Assembly (NCBI GenBank): GCA_905178155.1
Contig: CAJINV010000015.1
Span: 758,955-822,954 of the forward strand
Source of the DNA: Amoebophrya sp. A120
Taxonomy: Eukaryota; Sar; Dinophyceae; Syndiniales; Amoebophryaceae
Direction of reading: 5' to 3'
DNA length: 64,000 nucleotides
Position 1 is the first letter of the stretch. The number at the start of each line of letters is the position of its first letter. The notes beneath the pieces are model-generated. The model was not told where the DNA came from and searched no databases. It saw nothing but the letters and a program-made list of their open reading frames with translations. Position numbers and translations under genes: made by a program. Positions 1 to 11,100 of this stretch are shown here, one piece after another.

Positions 1-361
1 GACTGCGTGTTCCTCTTCACAGCCTCGTCTAGATCCTTCACTTCTGAGTAGAAGCGGTCGCTTTCCACTTGTTGCGCAAGCGGAGCAACTCCAGGAGGTG
101 TAGGCAGCTCACCCCCTGCAGCAGCCTCCGAGTGGTGTGCTAACACAGCCTCCTCTCCCAGGTGGTCCAGCACTCCGTCCTCATTTCTATGCCGCTCTGC
201 CACCTGCTGGTGGTCTCTTCTTTCTAAAAACTTGTGGTGCGTAGACGAACTAGGAGCTTCACGCCTGTCATCCCCTGGTGCTGGTGACGCACCACCTGTC
301 GAAAGAGCTGAAACTTGTCTAGGGAAATAACTCTTTTGTAAAACGCCTGAGAAATTAAACG
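1..361 (-). CDS. Partial exon of an unidentified gene running off the left edge
   Basis: On the minus strand one frame is open from about 361 to the window edge (about 120 codons). It follows a pyrimidine-rich stretch ending CTTTTCACAG at 362-363, a good acceptor; a second in-frame acceptor lies about 14 nt further in. The peptide is polar and Ala/Glu/His-rich, with segments such as STGGASPAPGDDRREAPSS and QQVESDRFYSEVKDLDEAV. I do not recognise a family. The long open frame, the acceptor and the shared orientation with the neighbours argue for a real exon. Upstream exons between 362 and 2186 could not be placed. Confidence 0.4.
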
Positions 362-2186
362 CTGTGAAAAGACTCAATAGAATGAGATGAAGAAAAGGCG
401 ATCTACATCGAACGACGATGGCATGCTGCATAAACTGCATCATGATCTCCAAAGACAACTTGGTTGGGGGCAAACGTGGTACGTTTGCACGTGCAAGTAT
501 CCGAATCTACTATTGTCTACACCGTTGAGTCGCAGTACTAAAAATTTGTCACGGGCAGGTATCGTTATCGCTTTGAGAGGGCCTGTTCGATCTTCGAACT
601 AAAATGCTTATCGTCTTAAGTAAAAATAAACCAGAAAGGAGACCACACTGGAGTGAACGCAACGAGAACGAGTACGAGAGCGACATGTTGCTACGACGTT
701 GTTGATGAATGACAGTTGAGACGGGTATAGCTACATGCAATCTGTGGCGGACGATTTAGGAGAGGTAGCGCCGAGAGAGCACAATCACAATGTTGACCGA
801 ACATCTTCATTACGAAGGAAGACAAATACTGCATGCGGACGAAGAAGCTGTAGCTCAGGACGAAAACAAAACTCAATAACCGATCCCGATGAGCAGGAAG
901 AGGCCCAGTAACCGAATAGTTGTGTGTATGTGTTTACTGTTACTAGGTCTTTGCGCTACTGCTACAGAAACTTCATATCTGCTCCATTTCTTGTAGCAGA
1001 ACAGAAGGCCCTTGCAGCAAATGAATTTGCCGCCGAGAGCGACTAAGCTTTCGCCCGCCCGCTCCTTCTGTCTGGAGCAGGAAACCCAGGACCACCTGCT
1101 GCCTGTCCGATTTGATGTTCGTTGTCGATGCAAAGATATCATACAGCTTTATTTGCAATTTGATCGTTTCAAAACTCTGGTAGATAATCATTCGGTGGTA
1201 TACAGGGCATTCGTGATTCGCATTTTTCGTCCTACTACAGCTCTATGATCTACGATTCATACCACCTCCCCGCCGTGCAAATTCAACATAGATAAAAATT
1301 GCACGACAAATCATAGCAGCTTTTTTGATAGACAAGTAAAACTTCTATATGGTCTACAACTAACTTCCGCGTAGTTGATGCTTACAAATCTCTTTTCTCT
1401 TAGAAGTAGTTTCCGAAGTACAAGACATTTTGTCTTGCTATTCTCACTTCTTGTTTTGAACCTAAAGCAAATTCTTTCCAGCAGACTGGCGTATTTTTGC
1501 TGGCACACGAGTTGCACGACTGCAGCGGACAGATATCTTCAACATACGCCTGATGAAGAGGACCCCCCGCTGTCGCTGTGTGCCCGCCAGATTCTCTTTA
1601 CTTTCTCCCCTTTTGCTATTTTGTGTGATGTCAATGAAAAAATGAAATGCCTTCCAGATGGTAGCACTCGGGCTGACGGGTAGCATAGGAGTGGTGCATC
1701 TTCACACCCCCGCCCTGCTGCCCTTTTACTTCTTGCCACGAGCGGTTTCTACCATTGCTAAGAGTAATCCAATCAAGTGTAAAAAAGGTCATATCGCCCA
1801 AAGAATTGGCGCCTTTTGATGATGTTTTAGACAATGATTAATCGAAAAAGTTGATACGAGTTTTTAGATGAGAAGACACGTGGCCGTAGTGGTCATCTTC
1901 ATCGCTTTTCATCTTCGCACAGTGAAAATCCTGGTGACGAAGAAACTTTTGTCGCTGATCGCAGGATGAAACAAACAGCAACGGAGCAAGAACTTGTACT
2001 ACAAAATGCGCAGGATTTTGCCAGATCGGGTAGAAACTATTTGTCGCTTAGGAGTTGTAGTTGGAGATGAGCGAGATGAGGTCGCTGACGTTGTTCTTGA
2101 CGAGCTTGACAAATTCTTCTTGCATATGCATTGGAGGTTTTTTCACTATCCACCACCGCAAGTTGCAAAAAATTATGTCGTCGTCT
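362..2186. other. Intergenic or unassigned stretch left of SPT5
   Basis: Only short open frames occur on both strands (none above about 100 codons) and none resembles a known protein. There are no introner termini, tRNA-like folds or long repeats that I can see. It should hold the 3' flank of SPT5 and possibly 5' exons of the partial gene at 1-361. Confidence 0.4.
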
Positions 2187-5100
2187 CTACAAATCGTCCA
2201 TGTCGACTTCCATGATCTCCTTTTTCTCCACTACTTCTTCCTCGATGACCTCCTCCTCGATAATTTATGAACTGCAAAAGTATCGCACTCGTAGTAATTG
2301 CAGTCATGCATTACAAATCTTGTTCTTAAGGTAAATCCGCATAACAAACTTTCTTTCTCATGTTAAGGAAATTTGTAATGCATTTCTACTAGTACGAGTA
2401 CGATGCAACTTTTGCAATGCATATAATTTCCTCCTCCACGATCTTCTCGGCGTTGTTCGCAGCACTACTTCCGCCCTGATTCCACCACTCGTTGCCACCA
2501 GTTTGTGCTGAGGATCCAGCTGCTGCCCCCTGTAGTTTGAGTTATTTTCAGTAAGTTTAGAAGTACAACGCAGTCGGAGCTGCTGCACATGTTGATGAGG
2601 CATGACGTAAGTTTGTTTGCACTTGTTGCTTTAGAAGAGCTGAAAACATCAAGAAAACCAAAACGGAAGTCCAATGACACAACAAGAACAAAAATCACAT
2701 ACCGTCTCCACCCACTTATTCGTTGCATCATCCCACTTCCAGTTTCCGTCCTTATTCCAATTATCTGTCGCACCGTAATTGTTGTTGTAGCCAGAAGAGG
2801 AAGCAGCAGCTGCACCGGAGGAATTATTGTTGTAGCTGTAGTCTTTGTTGTAGTTGTCCCGATCGTTATAACCGGTACCGGATGAGCCCCAGTTATTGTC
2901 GTCCTTGCTTTTGTTCCAGTCTTTATTGTTGTTCCAGTCGTTATAATTCCAAGAACCACTGTCCCACTTGCTCTTGTCGTCGTCTTTGTTCTTTTTATCC
3001 CAACCTTCCCAGTTGGACGAAGTTGCAGCTTTTTTCTCCACTTCTTCCTCTTCTTCCGCACCAAAATTCGGATCCCAGGCCATGTCGGCGATGAGCTTCT
3101 CATGTTCGGTGAGCCCGCCGGTTTTCGTGAATTCGTAATTGGTAATATCGAAAGGAAAAACTCCCCCTCCCCATATCGAACAGGCATGTTTCCGAAAATT
3201 TGTGTTGCTGATTTGAGGTCACAAATCACGTTTGTCTTGCAAGGAGACAACGGCAAAAGCTTCGCCCCCATTATAGAAGCGATTTGTCATGCTGTTGGGC
3301 CTAAAGGGCAGCCGCTTGCCATGCTGAACAACTAGACCGATACGCCCCTACATAGCCTGGGGATCTGGCGGCAGTGCCTTCCTGCAATACAAAGCTGATT
3401 TGTGTACGCAAATCCAGCATCAGAAACTTCGTTTCGATATGGGGAGGGGGGATTTTTCCCTTTGATAGGTAAACTGGTGCTTTTGGTACCCGGTGACATC
3501 GTTGAATTGTTTCATCTATGCAGTGCAAAAGTATCGCACTCGTACTAATCGCATTCATGCAAGACAAATTTCTTTTTCAAGCTAAATCAGCATGAGAAAT
3601 TCCACATGTCATGCTGAGCTAATTTGTATTGCAATACTACGAGTACGATACTTTTGCAGTTCATATCATCGTGTCATGCATTTCCGCTTTCTGGTGGACG
3701 AAGGGCGCGAACTTGCTATCCGTTTCGAAAGTCGGCTCCTTGTAAACCAAACCCCCGCTGGATTGAATGACCTGCTGTTCCTTGCCCTGCTTGTCCTTCA
3801 CCGGAACAATTTTCCACTCCTTGTCGCTGACTGTCGCGATGAGCGACAAATCCTTCACCGCGTTATTCAGCACTGCAACCTGCAAGGCCTGCATCGCGAT
3901 GTCGTCTTTCTTTTCCGGACTGCTTTGGACGGATTTATCCTGGATCGCTTTCACACCAGACAGTTCGTTCTGCTCGGCGGCGGCGGAGGCGATCTCCTGT
4001 TTCTTCTTTTCAAACGCCTCCTTCCCGAGGCACACGTAGTTGCCGTTTAGTGGGTTTTTCGGGTTCTCCAAAATTTTCCAGCTCTGGTGTTCTTGCTCCC
4101 ACCGCGCAATATGACAACCTCAGGTTGGAAATCCTCAAAGTGCAAATTACTATCTATTATATTCATGCGAAAGTAGAGGTCTACAGAGGGTCGAAGAGAG
4201 GTGGCCGAGAGGTAAAAAAGAGGTCGACAGAGGTCAAAAAGAGGTCGACAGAGGTGGAGAGGTGGCGCGGGAGGTCATTCGAGAGGGTGGCCGAGAGGGT
4301 GCGCGAGTATAGCCCGCCGAAGGGCTCGCCCTAAGGCCGCGCCTATAGGGACCAGAGGGGGCCGAGAGGGTCCAGAGAGGGTAAGCGAGAGGTGGACAGA
4401 GGTGCCGGGAGGTTGCGCGAATAAGGGCGAACCTCTCGCGCACCCTCTGGGCCACCTCTCGGCCACCTCTGTAGACCTCTACCGGCGAGTATAGCCGGAT
4501 TATTAGCAACACCTCTCGGGAGAGGTCAAAAAGAGGGTCTGCGAGAGGGTCAGAAAACCCCGAATCCGCCCGGCTCGCGGCCGGTTTTGTTTGGGCCTTT
4601 TCATCGCGCAGGCCCGCACCCTCTCGCGCTACCCTCTCGCGCACCCTCTCGCGCCACCCTCTCGCGCCACCCTCTCGCGCTACCCTCTCGCGCTACCCTC
4701 TCGCGCTCCCCTCTCGTGCCAACCATTTCCGTCGGGAAGCAAATAGGGCGGGGGCGGGATGGTGATCAAAATAGGGCAGCGCGGCCCCCGTTCTGCTTCC
4801 TTCGGCACCTATGTCGAGGTGGCTTCTCTTCGCCCCCAAGCTTCGTTGCAGTTGCTCCCTGCGCATAGCGCCAGCAGGCGCGGGAAGCGCGCAGGAGGCC
4901 GCGCGGGCTGACATGGCGCAAACCGGCGCCAGTAGTTCCCTCGGTCTGTCACGCTGTGCCCAAAGACCCGGCGCTGCGGTCCGACCCGCGCATTGTCCTG
5001 CCCCGCCACAACAGCCTTGCGCCCCGGCGGCAGCCGGGGCATGGCTGGTAATTTGTAATGCAAAAAAACGACTCCAGTTGAAGCGCCATTTGTAGTCGGC

Positions 5101-8100
5101 GCATGACAAATTTCCTGGGCCCTTAAAGCATGTCTGTCATGCAGGTTAAGGCAAAGGGGTGCGCTTCTGTCGTGCTAAGCAGCACTCCAATTCTTGACCC
5201 CCAGCAGGACAATAGTCGGCCTCCATTGTGTCCTCTGCAATACAGTCTTTTTTGAGTCGTTGTCGTATTTCATGCATCACAAATCATTTCCACTTTGAGG
5301 ATTTCCATTGTTCTGAGGCTTTCATACGCAATTACCACGCTGTCGTACTTTTCGATCGCCAACCGGGATTATCAAATGTAAAAATGTCTGGGTCTGGAAG
5401 AATGCAACTTGTAATGCGTATTTCAAAACACAGAAAAGTCTCTCATGCATACGTAGCAAAAGCTGCCCCCTTTCTGTCAGCAAAATAGGGGACTTGTCAT
5501 GCGGATTCGGCATTGCGGAAGCTTCTCGAAACCTGTGATGCTAGAGCTTCCATGCCAGACCTTCTGTGTCATGCAAAAACAGCATGCCTCTTCCAGACCC
5601 AGACATTTTTACATTTGATATGGATTCTTCCTGCTTCTTGCTGTTTTTCTCCTTCAAAATCGTCAAGTGGATCTTCGGGATGATGATCAGCTTTGACTTG
5701 ATTTGCAGCGCCACCCGGAAGTGCTCCTCGTCGATGACCTGGCGGAACTCGCAGAGCTGGCCCTTGTAGGGATTTTTGTCCGTCGACTTCATGATCTTCA
5801 TCCGCAAACCCTTGTAGGGGTGGGCCTTTTTTTGCCCCTTTTCTTTGTCGTGCAACTCCTGCCACTTCAGCGGAATTTTGTCGGGCCTTTGCTCCTCCTC
5901 CTTAATAATAGCCAGCTCTTGCTTCTGCGTCGTCAGTGCTTTCTGTACCGCAGAACCGTGGGTCAAAGCCAGCGTGCCCATGTCGGCTGTGTTTTGTTGG
6001 TGCATGAAGAACATTATCGAACTTCAAAAAAGGCTGTTCTTGCGGACATGTTGAACATATGAATTTGAACTACAGCTGCTGCATCTGTATCTATAACCAC
6101 ATGAACAACATCTTCCCAGAAGTAGTGCTACGTACTGCTAGCAGCAAAAAAATTCACTATATCAAAAATACCCGCGACTTGATTTATGGTTGCCAGCTGC
6201 CGTTCCACCATACCCCCGTCTTTTCGCGTCGCTTATCAAATGCAAAAATGTCTGGGTCTGGAACATTCTAAACTTGTGATGCTGTCTGTGGATTCTGAAA
6301 AAATTTGTATTGCATGAACAGCAAGAGGACTCCAGTTTGTGCTACGCGGAGAACAAGGCGGCTCTCATGCGGTAGAGGTATCAGAAAGCGCTCTAAAAAT
6401 CTGCGATGCTGCGGCATGCATCACAGACGTCATGGGTCATGGAAAATATGCATGACAAGTCTAGAAATCTTCCAGACTCAGACATTTTTACATTTGATAT
6501 CGCTGCGGCTTCGTCAATTGCGTATTTCTCGGTCTTGCTGGTTGTCAAAGCCAGTTGATTCTATCCTGAGTAAAAACGTACCCACACCAGAGTTGTAATG
6601 CAGATTTGCAAAGACAGGAAGACTTGTAATGCGCATCCCCATGAGAGCCATTTCCAATCGTGTTTTGGAATTTGTGATGCTGTGAACAGGATGAGCAGAT
6701 GAATCTGTGATGCGGCTACACTTGCTAACCTGCACTACACTGCATACGGCAACTTGTCATGCGTGACTCACAAAACTCCTAGGTTTGTGTTGCAAAATCC
6801 TCATCCTGACTCTGGTGTGGGTACGTTTTTACTCAGGATAGATTCGCCTGCGACTTCTTCGCTTCCGGTCCGAAGTCTCGTAGGCCGCCCTTCACCGCTT
6901 TCTCGAGTTTGCAGTCAGTACCACGGACGAACATCCAGTCGTTTTTGTTTTCATCGTCCCGAATGTACATGCCGTCGGTGAGAATGTGCATGATGCGCTG
7001 CGTGCTCTGGTTCGTCTGGGCCCCTGACCCGGAGATTTGTTTGTTCTGCATGAACCGGCACTGCACTGCGTCGAGTTCGTAAAGCAGACGCCCATCGTTG
7101 TCCGCCTGGACTAGCCTGCCTTGCGTGCCACGTTTAAGACCGAACTCCCCCTTTATTGCTTCACTTATCGTTTTCTCGGACTTCGCGTTGGACTTCAGAT
7201 GGCATTCTGTTTTGGTGATGATGTGTTGCATTTAGTTGGATTTTTGATCATGAAGATGGTCGTGCACGTGCTCGTCTTCATGCATGAAAATTTCATGTGT
7301 ACTACTACGTCTATCAAGCGATGATCGTGATGTCCTTGAAAGAGAAAGCCTCTCATTTCAATTCAAGCAGAACAACAATCAAAAACAAAGCAAAAAGCAT
7401 CTTCGTATTAAATACCGCTCTGCTTCACGTCCAGCACGGTATTTGCGGTGCTCAAGACCTTCATGCCGTCGTTGGGAAACAACTGTAAAACGACCGCCGG
7501 CTGGCTACTAACCCCGTCCCCCTGCTCTACATGGACTAGGTCGTAGAGTGTGAAGGCAGAGCCTGCTGCGAAGGTGGTTTTGTCCACCTCGTCTTGATTG
7601 GTGGTCATGTTCGTCTGCATTGAGTACTTGTCTTGCTCGAACGTTACCTTCACGTCGTTGATGGGCAAGTGCACTTCCTCGGGCCAGCCGTCCATCCCCA
7701 AGGACGCAAAGGCGACGATTACCGTTTGCGCATCGGTGTCCGCCTTGATCACGTCTCCTATCCTCCCCCGCTGCTTCGCATGGTGGGAAATCACCTTCAC
7801 GCGCTGCCCCGGCTCGAAATACTTGCAGCACTCACGGGGGTCTACTACGACGTGACCTGATAGTTTTTGTTTTGATAGGATGAAATACTTTCTTGTCGGT
7901 GTCATGCGAAATTCAAAACTGCGAATCGTTTTTATTGGGTTATTTTCCTTGACACGTTCGTACTAACTGTCCTCCAAATAGGAAATTCACAACAAATCAC
8001 TATCACACCTATTTTCCCGATTCCCAGATCCCCCAGCCTCGGTTCCACCATCATCGTTCCGTTTTCCAACATTTTTCTCACGGTCGCCTATGGATGTGTC

Positions 8101-11100
8101 AGAGTTGAAATCGACAAAGTTGAAGTAACTTGCAATGCATAAAATCGATACCAGTTGCAAGTCCAATTTGTAAGCGGCGCATGACAAATTTGAGTAGAGT
8201 CGAAATCTAGTTTGTAATGCTGTTTGGGTAAGGAGGACGCCTTTTGTGATGCTACTTGAGCAGCTCTATTTCTAACCCGAAACAGGCTCACAATCTGCCT
8301 CCCTTGCCTACTCTGCAAGACAGACATTTTCTGCGTTGCATTTTATGCATGACAAACTATTTCAACTTTGACGATTTCAATCCTGTCAGTTCCATATCGC
8401 GACCACACCTTTCAATTGCCCCATATACACCTCGATCTTGTCCCCCGTTTCGAACGGGTTTTTCTCTTTCACCATCAAATCCTCTGCCCCTAGTTGCACG
8501 TGCCCCTGCGCATCCAGCCCCGCGGTCACGCTTTCGTCGACGGCCGCGTAATCTTCTGGCATCAACTATCCACAGGAAGTTTCATCCTGTACATGATGTA
8601 CAAATGCAGTTTCTGCATGACAAAACTTTCTTTCAATTCTATTGTGCATGACAAGTGGCATGCTCCTCCAAGTTGGTGACATTATTTGTGATGCATTTTG
8701 TACATGTACAGGAAATTTGTATTGCATATCAACACGTTGGAAAAGTCGTTCTTCTCCGCCATGGTGGCGTTGTATCAAATGCAAATTATATGTCTGGGTC
8801 TGGAAACTTGTAATGCTGAATGGCCATGATTGACTGCGCCTTTGAGTACAGTGCGGCATGACAAATTCTTCAAACGCCCTGTCATGCGCAGGACGCATTA
8901 CAAACTACGTTTTTGCATGACGAAGGTGAGGTGCTGTATTTGCTGCTTATACAATACAGATTTTTTAGGAATGCGAAACACGCAATACAGGCTCAACCTT
9001 TCCAGACCCAGACATATTTGCAGTTGATACGTTCACAAAGGGGTCGATCTTCGCGAGGGGAAAGTGTTTGAAGATGTGCCCGGACTGTCTTGTAAACGTG
9101 TCGCCGTTGGTCTGAAAGCAGCGGATCCCCATGTACTCGATGTCGCGTAATTCTTCGACAAAAATTATCCCCAACTCCTTCCTGTTCGCGGTGTCGTAGG
9201 TGAAAAATTGCGCGGGCGGCTTTGGTTCCTTGCCCGCTCTTATTTTCGTGTTTTTGTTCCCGAATTTTTGTGGTCGGTCGATATTTGTGCCGTAATTGGT
9301 CAAACCGCCGGTCCAAGTGTTGACGTCGCGGGGGAGGCGGGGCTTCATGCGGACCTGCACGCCCTTCTCGTCTATTTTCAGGACGCGCCCGAGGTCGCCA
9401 CGGTAGGTGCCATTGGCGAGGACGCGGACGAATTCTGTATGAATCAATGCATTACAAATTAGCATGAGAAACAAATGACATTTGTAATGCGAACTTACCT
9501 TACGAAGAAGATTTGTATATGCATGACTGCAATACGAGTACGATATTAAAAACAAGAGTAAGTACGTCCAGCCTTGATGTGGCTGTGCGGCGTGGTTCCA
9601 GCTTGGCCCATGCACTGCCTCAATACGTTGAAGGAATCGTCAGGTGGTACTAATCTTGTGTCCCAGGCCGAAACGCCGCGGATTCCTTGCAAGAATTTCC
9701 GCAGTTCTTGCTCCTTAAAGGCCTCGATGTAGATGTAGTCTGTTTTGATGGTTTTGATTTGTGTATTTCGGAGGGGACCCCAAAGGCAAAACCAAAGGTC
9801 TAACAATCTTCATCAAAAATCTAAACGTCATGCAGCAGTGCGCGTCACCAGCGAACAAGCAGAACAAAACAACATATGCATGTCACATCAGATCGCAAGA
9901 AGTACTGTCATACATGAGTATGTACATCAAGATCGCATCAAGAAGTACTTTTTATATTCCTGCTGGCCAGCACGGAGAACACGGGGGAGACGAAGTCCGG
10001 GTCTTCCTTCTGTTTGTAGGCCATTTTTGTCGTAATCGTGTTACAGACGTCAATTCCCTCGCCGAAAATTTTCACGCACCACAGTTTCGGGTCCGACTGC
10101 CGCATGAGAACCGGCTCGGTGGCCGGGCCGGGGGTTACTCGGTCCGGTTTTCCTATGGATGTGTCAGAGTTGAAATCGACAAAGTTGAAATAATTTGTCA
10201 TGCATAAAATGGATGCCAGTTGGAACCCAGTTCCCAAGTGGCGCATGACAAATTTCGGCGGTCCCTAAATCCAGTTTGTCATGCTGTTTAGGCAAAGAAG
10301 AGTGATTTTCACCTGCTCCTGTAGCAGCTCGAGCTGTAACCCCAAACAGGCTGACAATCGGCCTCACTTGCCTGCTCTGCAACACACGTGCCTCGGGTCA
10401 TGCATTTTATGCATTACAGATTATTTCAACTTTGACGATTTCAAGCCTGACGCTTCCATATTTCCGTGAAGCTCGAAGGCGCTGGGTCTTTCGAGGTCGT
10501 CGAAGGCGCCGGCTTCGGAAACGGGGAGGTATCCACAGGAAATTTCCCGCGCACGTACAAATGCGGTTTCTGCATGACAAAACTTTCTTAGAATCCCACT
10601 CAGCATGACAAGTGGCCTGCTCGCCGTTGGTGAATAAATTTGTGATGCATTTTGTACATGTACAGGAAATTTGTATTGCATAGGAGGGAGGGGGGAAGCA
10701 TGACTTCATCTTCTGGGAACTCATTAATCAGGTCCTGCATCTGCATGGCCACGTTCCCGGCGCCCAGAAGTCGCCCGTGGTCCGGAACAGTTTCATCCCG
10801 TAAAACCGCATCCGGATCCTGATTGATCGGGGCCGCTAAAGGATCAAATGCAAATATGTCTGGGCGGTCTGGAAGATTGCTACGTTTGTCATGCATGTCT
10901 GACATGACTCAAGAATCTGTGATGCCTGGGCACGAAGCGGCCCTCTTGCCTGTCGTGCAAAAACGCAGTTTACCATACGAAACACGCAACACATAGGAGC
11001 CCAAAAATTTGTCATGCTTGGCTCCGTATTGCAGTGGGACTCTCATTCACCTTTAGCATATACAAGTTTCTAGACCCAGACATATTTGCAATGCATATAA

